Part shown: positions 16,416 through 23,605 of the stretch, one piece after another
Numbering within the stretch: position 1 is the stretch's first letter
Layout: each line of letters opens with the position of its first letter
Virus record (IMG/VR): IMGVR_UViG_3300035670_000563
Location: 1-39,436 of that record
Strand: one strand, 5' to 3'
DNA from: a virus
Length of the DNA stretch: 39,436 nucleotides
The notes under the pieces: generated by a model
Told to the model about the DNA's origin: nothing
Databases searched by the model: none
Seen by the model: the letters and a program-made list of their open reading frames with translations, nothing else
Position numbers and translations under genes: made by a program

Positions 16416-16908
16416 TGCTAACCTCTCTTAATAACCTATCTGTCGTGGCTTGGAAAATCGCCGCAACATTGTCGGCATGGCTTTCAAACGCAGTGCCCAT
16501 AAACGGTTGCGGTGCAGTACCTTTAGCGCCAATCTTGCGCTGTATTTTCAACGCCACGCCCACCCCGCCGTGTTCTTCGTCAATCCCCAACTTGTATTCC
16601 ACCCAATCAATCAGCGGTTGCAAAGGCGGGAAATGAGGTCTCGTTCCAAGCTCAACCGGCAGCGCATGGCCAATAGACGTGCCCACTGCGCCGCTGATTT
16701 CCCCCACTCCAATCGCAACGGGCGAAGCCTCAATACTCCCCCGCAAACCCGCCCCGCCCCCAATCCCAACCGGCGCATTCAGTTGCGCCTGCGCCTTTAA
16801 AATCAGCAAAGATTGTTCGAACGCGGTGCGGTATTGCACCAGCGCGTCTTCGCCCAGCGCGGCAATGACATCGTTGATGCGACCGGTTACGTCTTGGATT
16901 TCGCTCAA
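16405..16908 (-). CDS. Tail completion protein (HK97 gp10-like)
   Basis: The product has 167 residues. The start is TTG, overlapping the upstream stop as TTGA; no ATG fits without losing the conserved N-terminal helix. Residues 48-60 (GIGGGAGLRGSIEA) and 75-95 (GTSIGHALPVELGTRPHFPP) match the family pattern in which a 'hA.yvE.GT..hp..p' phrase is followed by a C-terminal 'pqPFm..A' (PQPFMGTAFESH). Such proteins connect head and tail. The chain is tightly coupled to both neighbours. Confidence 0.75.
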   Translation of the reverse strand: MSEIQDVTGRINDVIAALGEDALVQYRTAFEQSLLILKAQAQLNAPVGIGGGAGLRGSIEASPVAIGVGEISGAVGTSIGHALPVELGTRPHFPPLQPLIDWVEYKLGIDEEHGGVGVALKIQRKIGAKGTAPQPFMGTAFESHADNVAAIFQATTDRLLREVSNGD

Positions 16909-17210
16909 ACAAGTACCCCATTGCCGATCATCCCCGGCAATTCTCTTAATCGCCCATACAGCGCGATTTTCATCATGCCGTACAGTTGCTCGCCGCTAGG
17001 ATATTCGGGCGGAGAATCTGGTGGCATCAGCACATTGCCGGATGCGTCCACGATTGGAAACTCACAGCTATCGCGTTTGATATCAAAGCCATCTTTGTCG
17101 CGGTGAACGATTTTAATTGTGAGTAAATTATTTTCTATATCGAAATTAAAGCTTTCAATCTCATGTTCGTGGATTTCAAGCGTAAATGGTGCAGTGAGAA
17201 TATACGGCAT
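16905..17210 (-). CDS. Hypothetical head-tail region protein
   Basis: The product has 101 residues, starting MPYILTAPFTLEIHEHEIES. The N-terminal half is a beta hairpin-type sequence rich in charged pairs (NLLTIKIVHRDKDGFDIKRD); the C-terminal part holds a proline-rich linker and a short helix. Its stop overlaps the TTG start of the completion protein. Proteins of this size lie between decoration and completion genes in several Mu-like phages. No family is recognised. Confidence 0.6.
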   Translation of the reverse strand: MPYILTAPFTLEIHEHEIESFNFDIENNLLTIKIVHRDKDGFDIKRDSCEFPIVDASGNVLMPPDSPPEYPSGEQLYGMMKIALYGRLRELPGMIGNGVLV

Positions 17211-17212
17211 GT

Positions 17213-17770
17213 CTATTGCTCCACGACCGCAATATCAATGCTTATCCGCGCATTGCCGCCGCTGGTATTTTTGATTCTGAATAAGTATTTTTCACCGGCT
17301 TTCAGAATTTGACCACATCCGCGATGCGCACTGCCGCCTACGCTCTTGTCGCCAGTCACTAGCATAGAAACCAATCTAATACCAGAATCAGTGACTGTAG
17401 GCGATTCCCATAGCACGCAGGTTGGCGCATCCGAAGATTGTCGATTTAAATTAAATAATGTGTTCTGTGTGCCGTTGGCGCTTACAATACAGCCCTCAAA
17501 GATGTCCACTTCCAGCGGCGCACTGCCGGTCGAAATATCAAATCCTGCCAGCACAACTTTTGAATTTAACGGTACTGCCAAAAAATGATCCAATGTCGCG
17601 TTATTTGCCAGGTCGTGGCGCTCAGAACTTTGGAATACATTTCCAAGTTCAATGCACGCCTGTTGGCGCGGCATGGGCGACAGGGAATAGGGGCTTTGCA
17701 GCGAACCATCGCCCACTGCAAACATGTATGCTGGATTTCCATTGCCATCAATGACCGGCATGTGGCTCAT
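17213..17770 (-). CDS. Hypothetical virion protein, jelly-roll-like
   Basis: The product has 185 residues, starting MSHMPVIDGNGNPAYMFAVG. The middle and end (SKVVLAGFDISTGSAPLEVD, GEKYLFRIKNTSGGNARISI) have the alternating pattern of a single beta-sandwich domain found on phage particles. Its start overlaps the upstream stop as ATGA. It sits in a run of four probable decoration or fibre-like proteins between the capsid and tail modules. A capsid-surface role is likely but unproven. Confidence 0.6.
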   Translation of the reverse strand: MSHMPVIDGNGNPAYMFAVGDGSLQSPYSLSPMPRQQACIELGNVFQSSERHDLANNATLDHFLAVPLNSKVVLAGFDISTGSAPLEVDIFEGCIVSANGTQNTLFNLNRQSSDAPTCVLWESPTVTDSGIRLVSMLVTGDKSVGGSAHRGCGQILKAGEKYLFRIKNTSGGNARISIDIAVVEQ

Positions 17771-18036
17771 ATCATCATTCCCACGTATTGACTGTTGCGT
17801 GCTTGGACGAAGACGAAGCGCGGCGGAATACTCTGCAACGCACCAGCGAAGCGCAGCAAACGCCCCCAGGCAATGCGAACCACTAATTCATTCGTAGAGG
17901 TATCCACCGCAGCTTCGCCTTCTTCCAAATCATTCAGCATCACGCCGTTTATTTGCGGGAAACCCGCCCCACCGATTTGCAATCCGATGGGTAATTCGGT
18001 TAAAAATCCGTGCGAATAAACGACTGGACGATGCAT
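17767..18036 (-). CDS. Small hypothetical virion-region protein
   Basis: The product has 89 residues, starting MHRPVVYSHGFLTELPIGLQ. Glycine-rich N-terminal sequence (GLQIGGAGFPQINGV) is followed by a beta/alpha segment (NELVVRIAWGRLLRFAGALQ). No membrane helix or metal site is seen. It overlaps the next gene by ATGA and lies two bases from the decoration-like gene upstream. Likely co-assembled with its neighbours; no family assigned. Confidence 0.55.
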   Translation of the reverse strand: MHRPVVYSHGFLTELPIGLQIGGAGFPQINGVMLNDLEEGEAAVDTSTNELVVRIAWGRLLRFAGALQSIPPRFVFVQARNSQYVGMMI

Positions 18037-18038
18037 TA

Positions 18039-18548
18039 CTACGCGCTCGCTAAAATAACCGGGTCATTTGGCTCAAATTCCAATTCAGTAGTTGCCAAAG
18101 TGGAACCGACAATCTGCGAGATACCGCCGCTACCGGATACAGGTGGCGTGTTAGTCACTGCGCCAGCATTGCCCAGCCATACCCGCCCTACAGTCAGTCC
18201 GCTGACCTGATTATTCACGCCTTCCAGATACATTGAAGCGTTCGCGCCTGTCAGCGCAGCAGATTTCACATAGCCGTCCGCAGGACGAGACAACGAAGCA
18301 TCGGCTACACGCAGTTTCAGCGTACCGGAGTCATCCCAAATATTTACCAAATTCCCGGCAGCTAAGTCTTCCGAGGCAGGGAAAAGTTTCACTTGCGACT
18401 CAAAGCCCGTCGGCATCAGCGAGGGGTCGATCCGCCCGTCAGCGCCAGTAGCCACGATTTTATCCGCGTCGCCTGCGCCGCTGCTTTGTTTTAAAGGCAG
18501 AAATTCCTGTAAAAAACCATTCCAATACTGCACAAATTTATGTGCCAT
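18039..18548 (-). CDS. Capsid decoration-like protein 2
   Basis: The product has 169 residues, starting MAHKFVQYWNGFLQEFLPLK. From residue 45 onward it reads like a small cement domain: DLAAGNLVNIWDDSGTLKLR, VADASLSRPADGYVKSAAL and GRVWLGNAGAVTNTPPVSG. The phrase 'AGNLVNIWDDSG....RVADAS...A.GYV' is common in DUF2190-like capsid cement proteins. A segment ISQIVGSTLATTELEFEP closes the chain. It follows another decoration-like gene, so the capsid may carry two cement proteins. Confidence 0.6.
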   Translation of the reverse strand: MAHKFVQYWNGFLQEFLPLKQSSGAGDADKIVATGADGRIDPSLMPTGFESQVKLFPASEDLAAGNLVNIWDDSGTLKLRVADASLSRPADGYVKSAALTGANASMYLEGVNNQVSGLTVGRVWLGNAGAVTNTPPVSGSGGISQIVGSTLATTELEFEPNDPVILASA

Positions 18549-18560
18549 AACGCAAACTCC

Positions 18561-19157
18561 TTAAATCAATCCAATGGGTTGCCCGATCTCCACGTCGAGC
18601 GTCGTGTCATACACCGCCGTGCCGATTGGCACGGCAATTCCGGTTTGCGGCGGGATATTGGTAATTTTTCCGGGTATCGCCGCCAAATAATAGGTATCGC
18701 CCGCAGACAGTCGTGGGCTGCCCGCAATTGCCGACCAATCTGTCCGCTGCACCCTGCCGTCTGTGGTATATTGCGCGAGTTCGCTCAAAACCGCAGGCGA
18801 CAATGTCACGCCAATCACCGCAGCTTCTGGGTAGCCGGTAGACGCGGCTAAACTCAGCCCGCCGAGCCGGTTCAAATACACCGGCATTCCGCTATCCAAT
18901 ACCGCGTGAGCAGGCGCATACAGCGCATACTCAGACGGCGCAGGATTGGCGCAGGTATCGTAGTCACTGGAAATGACTACTTCATCAATCACTTCGCGCA
19001 CGGTAATTTGTGCAGTTTCGCTTTGCACCAGCACGGTTTCTGTTACCATCGCAACCGTTGCGCGGGTTTCAGTTTCAGAAACCTCTACCACCTGCTCAAG
19101 CAGTCGCGCCGATTCGGTAGCCGACGCATCACTCAAAAACACTTCAAACGCTGACAT
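18561..19157 (-). CDS. Capsid decoration-like protein 1
   Basis: The product has 198 residues. Residues 1-65 are highly acidic and valine/threonine-rich (EVVEVSETETRATVAMVTET), possibly an extended helical arm. Residues 75-198 form a compact beta domain (LYAPAHAVLDSGMPVYLNRL, LSAGDTYYLAAIPGKITNIP, TAVYDTTLDVEIGQPIGLI). The last phrase is typical of proteins that coat the head surface. The start overlaps the preceding gene by 14 bases. A head-decoration role is inferred from fold pattern and place downstream of the capsid gene. Confidence 0.6.
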   Translation of the reverse strand: MSAFEVFLSDASATESARLLEQVVEVSETETRATVAMVTETVLVQSETAQITVREVIDEVVISSDYDTCANPAPSEYALYAPAHAVLDSGMPVYLNRLGGLSLAASTGYPEAAVIGVTLSPAVLSELAQYTTDGRVQRTDWSAIAGSPRLSAGDTYYLAAIPGKITNIPPQTGIAVPIGTAVYDTTLDVEIGQPIGLI

Positions 19158-19491
19158 CTTGAATCACTTTAATTTTTTCAGACGGCTTTGAAATGTCCGG
19201 CAAAATCGTGCGCACATCCGGCGGATTACCAGGAATCGTGCGCTGAATATCGTAAAAATAGCTGCTAGGCGCTAACAACGCGCTGGCAGCGCTGGTGATT
19301 TCCAAGTACACAATGCCGTTTCCCGGTTCATCGCTTGGCGAATCACCTGCGGTTTTTTGGATTTGCAGCGCAGGAATGACATCTTCCAACTCGCTTTTTA
19401 GGGTGAACGTAAATAGCCAGCCTGTAATATCCTTGCCGAAGTTTAGCTTCAGCTTGTAGGTATCTCCGCGCCGGAAGTTTTGCAGCGCCAT
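19144..19491 (-). CDS. Hypothetical beta-sandwich virion protein (BppU-N-like pattern)
   Basis: The product has 115 residues, starting MALQNFRRGDTYKLKLNFGK at the ATG one base after the upstream stop, with GGAGA just before; a frame reaching 19527 would overlap the upstream gene. The pattern 'RGDTYKLKLNF....I.GW.F.FTLKS' followed by 'NGIVYLEITSAASALLAPSS' and 'YFYDIQRTIPG' resembles the small Ig-like domain of phage baseplate upper proteins. Located in the head module, it may be an adaptor or decoration protein. Family is not certain. Confidence 0.6.
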   Translation of the reverse strand: MALQNFRRGDTYKLKLNFGKDITGWLFTFTLKSELEDVIPALQIQKTAGDSPSDEPGNGIVYLEITSAASALLAPSSYFYDIQRTIPGNPPDVRTILPDISKPSEKIKVIQDVSV

Positions 19492-19492
19492 A

Positions 19493-20188
19493 TCATCTCC
19501 ATCTGCCAGGGTGATAAAGCCGGTCACGCCCGCGTTGTGTGTACATATCCCAATCCGTCACGCCCATCGCCGCGCCCAGCGCATTGCCTGTGCCGTGCGC
19601 AGGCAACCCCAATTCGTTACGGGCTTGCGCACAAAACTGTTTTGCCATTGCCGCGTAGTTGCGCCCTTTGCTTTGCTGATCTACGCTGTCCGCGCCAATC
19701 GTACTGCTCGAATCCGCACTGAAGCGCACCGCAAGCGTACTGCATAACTGACACACCGCCATCAACACAATCGCGTTGCGGTGCGAAAGGGGTACGCTAT
19801 CGTTTTCGGCATCCAAAACATGACGGGCGGTATAGGTAAGACGCACGCTGTCGCCGGTAGTGAATTGATTGGATACATGATTTAGCACGTTCGGAACGCT
19901 TGGAGCGCGGTATTCGTAAATGAAATCCAAATCTAGCAGTTGCGGCGGCTTTGAACCGACCGGATATTCGGCGGACAGCAAAACGCTGAAACCGCTTTCC
20001 CATGCTTCAGGTAGCGGCAGCGTATCAATATCCGCCGCTGCCACATCCTCTACCACCTCGCGTGGGAAATTTTCCCCATACACCGCCAGAGCGCTGCTGA
20101 TTGCCGCGTCGCGTTCTGTTGCGCTCACCTGTTCGTCATCTAGGGTGAAATGCGCATCTACTGCTGATTTAAAATACGAAACAGGCAT
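19493..20188 (-). CDS. Head-tail connector-like protein
   Basis: The product has 231 residues, starting MPVSYFKSAVDAHFTLDDEQ; a TTG farther upstream at 20215 is less likely. The sequence is helical and acidic at the N-terminus. It contains VPLSHRNAIVLMAVCQLCST, a helix, and later NYAAMAKQFCAQARNELGLP. Adaptor proteins next to major capsid genes have this size and helical character. It is the first gene after the capsid fusion and is followed by decoration-like genes. The call is by position. Confidence 0.55.
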   Translation of the reverse strand: MPVSYFKSAVDAHFTLDDEQVSATERDAAISSALAVYGENFPREVVEDVAAADIDTLPLPEAWESGFSVLLSAEYPVGSKPPQLLDLDFIYEYRAPSVPNVLNHVSNQFTTGDSVRLTYTARHVLDAENDSVPLSHRNAIVLMAVCQLCSTLAVRFSADSSSTIGADSVDQQSKGRNYAAMAKQFCAQARNELGLPAHGTGNALGAAMGVTDWDMYTQRGRDRLYHPGRWR

Positions 20189-20210
20189 TTGATTTATTTC
20201 TCTCTTTATC

Positions 20211-20241
20211 CCCAATCCCCATTCACAAAACAGGGATTGGG
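20211..20241. other. Stem-loop between the capsid and connector genes
   Basis: CCCAATCCC at 20211-20219 and GGGATTGGG at 20233-20241 form a perfect 9-bp stem with a 13-base loop, immediately after the capsid stop in transcription order. No T-run follows on either strand, so full termination is unlikely. A stem here could stabilise the upstream capsid message or reduce read-through, which would help make more capsid than connector. Confidence 0.6.
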
Positions 20242-20250
20242 TATGGTTAG

Positions 20251-22122
20251 TTACGCCACCACAGCGCCGTATAAGCCGCGATAATCAATCACCGCGCCGC
20301 CGTAGACATGCCGGATTTTGTAGGTGATTTTGTCGTTGCTGAACATGCTGCCGACATTCGGCTGGTCTTGGACAAACAATTCAGGCGTTTCGTTGCCATT
20401 CAAAAAGCCAATTTCTACGCACGGAATATCCATCTTGTCCGCACTTAAGAACCAGTTATTCGTGTCCGTCCAATACCACACCGGATGCACCTTCATTTGC
20501 AAACTTTCCACAAAATCAGTGTCGTTGTTGGTCGTGCGACGGAATAACTCAAACGCGGCTTCTTCCAAATCTACCGGGACCCACAAGTGCGCAGGCGGGA
20601 TTCCCAAGCGTTGCGAACTACCCGCCTCGGTCTGCTTCATCATTGCCAAACGACCAGCAGACAGCGTGGCAGAACTCAGCGCGGTAGAACCCAGATTGCC
20701 GTGACCGCCGGTAAACAGCGCGGTGGAATCGTAAATCGTGGGATTGGTTGCCAAGAAATCCATAGCGAATTTAGACAGGGTACGCTGCGCGGCGCGACTC
20801 AATTTAGTAGGAATGCGCCGTACTTGACCGACATCGTCGTTCGCAATCATTTCCATCGTCACGTCTTCTGTGCCACCGCGTTTTGTCATCGCATAGGTAG
20901 CCTTCTCGTCGCTAGGCGAAGTCATCGCCAAATACGCTGCGCCTTCGTTCACGCCCGGCAGATTGCCGTACCCACCCCAGCGCAAGCGCTCTTGCGTGCG
21001 AAAATCGCGCACCGGGACCACATCGGCCAAGTCGCGCCATGCGTCGTACATATTCTTTTCGCTGTAATCGCGTACCATTGCGCGGGTGATTGAATCGCCC
21101 AACACATTCGCCCAACTGGAGGAATTTAACGATTCGCGCAAACGCGACTGGTCAGCATCTTGAATCCGCCCAGTCACATTGCGGTCGCCGGTGATGTCTA
21201 CATAGGCTTCGCGGATGCTATTCACGCCGCCTTTGCGCATGAAAAAGTCATCCAGCATCTTGACCACTTTTTCACCGCGACTTTCGCCAGCGTCAATCCG
21301 GCCGCCCGCTTCGCGCACCTTGCCGGTATCGGTGAAGTGCGACAGATAGATGCGCTCTTGCTGAATTGCTGCTTTTGCATCATCCACACCGAAGCGAGAC
21401 TTCAAAAGCAGCGCTTCACGAATACGGGATTGCGCAACATCCGGCAAGCCGGATTGCTTTACGGAATCGAGCGCTTCTACCATGCGCAGCGCTGCCATTG
21501 CATCGTCGGGCTTTTCAGTATTCGGGCGAGACACTTGCGGCGCAGATTCACGATGCGCGGAAGTCGCCATTTCCGATGGGAAACACGCCTCGATCAACTT
21601 GTGCAGCTTGCCGCCAGCACCAGGCTCAATAATCAAATCAACTGAATGCGCACGGGTAAACCGCACAGCCTCGCGCACCGCGCCCGGCTTGACTTCGCCC
21701 TCCACATCAATCGAGAAGCCAAATAAATCCGCCAGATTAGCGTCAAGCGCCTCTTTCATTTTTGCGCCAATCGTCGGGTCAAGCACTTTCAAAACCGCCT
21801 GAATTTCACCGCCGCTGGCGCTTTCCACAAAGCGCGGCTGCGTCAAACCGCCAACCAGATTGCGGAAGTCTTTGCCCTGCCCTTTAAGATGCTCCGCATC
21901 GCTTTTCACGAACACGCGCACACCCTCAAACAGCGGGGTTGCTTCCTTCAACACATCGGCCGGATAGTTCACGTTGTTTTTCGATTTACCGGAATGAATC
22001 ACAGTAATCAAAAACGAGTTGGCGTTTTTCGCTTCGACCAAATGAAACGGCATCAAATCCTGAAGATTGCCGCTTTCAGCGGGCGCGGACTCGACCAAAC
22101 GCACACAGACCAAGCTCAACAT
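20251..22122 (-). CDS. Prohead protease-major capsid protein fusion
   Basis: The 623-residue chain (ATG at 22122; an upstream ATG at 22188 lies inside the preceding gene) has two parts. Residues about 1-190 match phage prohead protease: SFLITVIHSGKSKNNVNYP, ATPLFEGVRVFVKSDAEH (candidate catalytic His) and LADLFGFSIDVEGEV (candidate catalytic Ser in GFSI). Residues about 200-230 are a charged linker, followed by a scaffold-like helical segment. Residues about 320-623 are an HK97-fold capsid protein (DVVPVRDFRTQERLRWGGYG, RIPTKLSRAAQRTLSKFAMD, HVYGGAVIDYRGLYGAVVA). Cleavage at the linker would free the capsid subunit. The gene is the second after late motif B. Confidence 0.8.
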   Translation of the reverse strand: MLSLVCVRLVESAPAESGNLQDLMPFHLVEAKNANSFLITVIHSGKSKNNVNYPADVLKEATPLFEGVRVFVKSDAEHLKGQGKDFRNLVGGLTQPRFVESASGGEIQAVLKVLDPTIGAKMKEALDANLADLFGFSIDVEGEVKPGAVREAVRFTRAHSVDLIIEPGAGGKLHKLIEACFPSEMATSAHRESAPQVSRPNTEKPDDAMAALRMVEALDSVKQSGLPDVAQSRIREALLLKSRFGVDDAKAAIQQERIYLSHFTDTGKVREAGGRIDAGESRGEKVVKMLDDFFMRKGGVNSIREAYVDITGDRNVTGRIQDADQSRLRESLNSSSWANVLGDSITRAMVRDYSEKNMYDAWRDLADVVPVRDFRTQERLRWGGYGNLPGVNEGAAYLAMTSPSDEKATYAMTKRGGTEDVTMEMIANDDVGQVRRIPTKLSRAAQRTLSKFAMDFLATNPTIYDSTALFTGGHGNLGSTALSSATLSAGRLAMMKQTEAGSSQRLGIPPAHLWVPVDLEEAAFELFRRTTNNDTDFVESLQMKVHPVWYWTDTNNWFLSADKMDIPCVEIGFLNGNETPELFVQDQPNVGSMFSNDKITYKIRHVYGGAVIDYRGLYGAVVA

Positions 22123-22138
22123 GCTGCTTAATAAATTT

Positions 22139-22312
22139 TTACTTTTCACTCGCTTTATCCTCTTTCTGTTGCGCGACCTGGCTTGCATAGAGCTTTTGGC
22201 CGTAAATTGTCACCACGCCAATATCACGATTTGGCTTACGCACAAAACTGAACACATCCGATTCGTCAATGCCTACCGCCTTCGCAGCTTCGGCCTTAGT
22301 CAACTCTCTCAT
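22139..22312 (-). CDS. Small hypothetical protein preceding the capsid fusion
   Basis: The product has 57 residues, starting MRELTKAEAAKAVGIDESDV. A GTG at 22336 would add eight residues but would fall in the predicted promoter region. The N-terminal half reads like a short helix-turn-helix-type segment (LTKAEAAKAVGIDESDVFSF); the rest is charged. It begins 58 bases after late motif B and ends 16 bases before the capsid fusion start. It is the first gene of that transcript. Function is unknown; a small head assembly or regulatory role is possible. Confidence 0.55.
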   Translation of the reverse strand: MRELTKAEAAKAVGIDESDVFSFVRKPNRDIGVVTIYGQKLYASQVAQQKEDKASEK

Positions 22313-22370
22313 GTTTCGCTCAAATTCGTTTAACACGCGACCAGTTTATGCGCATAAGCACATAACCTTT

Positions 22371-22388
22371 AACAGAGATTTACCGGTG
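22371..22388 (-). promoter_or_regulatory. Late-promoter motif copy B (putative activator site)
   Basis: The plus strand reads AACAGAGATTTACCGGTG, differing from copies A and C at the twelfth and thirteenth bases only. It follows a minus-strand terminator at 22414-22440 and precedes the capsid block, exactly where a new late transcript should start. A perfect palindrome TTATGCGCATAA lies 20 bases further downstream on the same transcript side, at 22346-22357. The -10 element is not obvious. Confidence 0.65.
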
Positions 22389-22413
22389 ATTTAACGAAGC
22401 GCACAAAATGCGC

Positions 22414-22440
22414 AAAAAAAAGCCGCTCACTGTGAGCGGC
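22414..22440 (-). terminator. Rho-independent terminator after the MuF gene
   Basis: GCCGCTCAC at 22422-22430 pairs perfectly with GTGAGCGGC at 22432-22440. On the minus strand the stem is followed by eight T residues. It closes the packaging block ending at 22573 and separates it from the capsid block. No T-run is found on the plus-strand side. Confidence 0.9.
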
Positions 22441-22572
22441 AAGAACATCTTGGCAGGTCGGATTTTCATGCGGCTAAATCAGCATAGGGCGCTTTATAAA
22501 GCCTCTGCGGATTTCAAGTCGTTAAATCATGCGCACAAAAACATACAATCGCTAATTTAGCCGTTTGGTGCG

Positions 22573-23382
22573 TTATTCCTGTTTAGGGTTTTTGAGACCC
22601 CAATCAGGGTTATACGGAATAGAGGTACACCCACAGTTGATTCTTTCTTCCGGCGGTAAGGATACCTCGCGGGGATACATCGCTTCATGTCCGCCTGGAA
22701 ACTGAAACGGCTCATCATAATCCACGACTTGGCCGTGCATTGCGGCATGGTTAGCGCGAGCGTGAATCTTGCCTGATGAAATCCACATTTTTTGCAGCCC
22801 TGGAACAGCCTCGGCGGCCTGTTCCAGGCGTACCTGCGCTGCGCTGCTGTATGCCGTACCCATTTCAGTGCGCACAATGGTAATCGCACGGCTACGTGCG
22901 CTGCCCAGAATAGACTGCACATTCGACACGGTATCGCTCACCGGCTGCGCACCTATGATAGTCAGTCCGAGTTGACCGTTGATTTTATTCACCGCGTCGA
23001 TCATCGCGCCGCCGATTCTATCAGTAGAAAACTCGCGCATCGCCTTAAGTTGACTTAGATTGATGCGCGGCGCAACCGCGAGAATAGATTGACCGGCATC
23101 CAGCAAAGGCGCATCTACCAGCGATTCTCCAAGCAGCCATGAGTTGTCTAGTCCTTCCGCTACGGCAGCACCAACATTCCCTTCCAGCGCGGCAATCGCA
23201 CGGGCGATTTCAGCACGCACCTGCGGCAATATCCACCTTTGGTAATCTGTGGGTTGACCTTTCAAAATATCGCTAATCTGCCTGCCGCCGATGTTCAAAA
23301 TACGCGCAATCTCTCGCACAGCATCAGACTGCAAGCGGTTTTGGGCGCTCTGAATCCTGTTGATTTCACCAGCGGCAGACAT
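22573..23382 (-). CDS. MuF-type head morphogenesis protein
   Basis: The 269-residue protein starts MSAAGEINRIQSAQNRLQSD. It carries the hallmark C-terminal domain of the SPP1 gp7/Mu gpF family: VRTEMGTAYSSAAQ at about residue 170, MWISSGKIHARANHAAMHGQ at 198-217, then PREVSLPPEERINCGCTSIP near the end. The HARANHAAMHG and EERINCGC blocks are the conserved ones. Such proteins associate with the portal and enter the head in few copies. It follows the portal gene and a 55-residue gene and ends before a terminator. Confidence 0.85.
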   Translation of the reverse strand: MSAAGEINRIQSAQNRLQSDAVREIARILNIGGRQISDILKGQPTDYQRWILPQVRAEIARAIAALEGNVGAAVAEGLDNSWLLGESLVDAPLLDAGQSILAVAPRINLSQLKAMREFSTDRIGGAMIDAVNKINGQLGLTIIGAQPVSDTVSNVQSILGSARSRAITIVRTEMGTAYSSAAQVRLEQAAEAVPGLQKMWISSGKIHARANHAAMHGQVVDYDEPFQFPGGHEAMYPREVSLPPEERINCGCTSIPYNPDWGLKNPKQE

Positions 23383-23389
23383 ATTTCAC

Positions 23390-23557
23390 CTAGCTATACA
23401 GCGTTGGTAGACCGGCTTGCGCGTTGCGCTTGTCGGCTTCTTTCTTTGCTTCTTCACGGTTTTTGGCTTGATAAACCACAGCCTCGCCCAGCTTAACCAC
23501 AAACTGATCCAGTCCGTTACCTTTATCAATGCTACTCACTGTATATTGCTGTGACAC
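23390..23557 (-). CDS. 55-residue conserved-position protein with perfect ribosome site
   Basis: A GTG-started frame encodes MSQQYTVSSIDKGNGLDQF and continues to a stop at 23390, 55 residues in all. The Shine-Dalgarno AGGAGGTGA lies six bases before GTG and is the best in the window. The middle, FVVKLGEAVVYQAKNREEAK, is strand then helix. Its stop is seven bases before the MuF start and its start 48 bases after the portal stop, filling that gap. Coding character and ribosome site make it real; its function is unknown. Confidence 0.75.
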   Translation of the reverse strand: MSQQYTVSSIDKGNGLDQFVVKLGEAVVYQAKNREEAKKEADKRNAQAGLPTLYS

Positions 23558-23605
23558 CTATCACCTCCTGATTATTGTTGAAAAAACGTTGTGCAGTAGC
23601 GAAAT

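Noticed and set aside
20211-20241. Rho-independent terminator after the capsid gene
   Set aside because: The stem is perfect but no T-run follows on either strand, so it is listed only as a stem-loop.
20587-21093. 168-residue plus-strand frame opposite the capsid gene
   Set aside because: Antisense shadow of a strongly recognised capsid domain with no supporting start signal.
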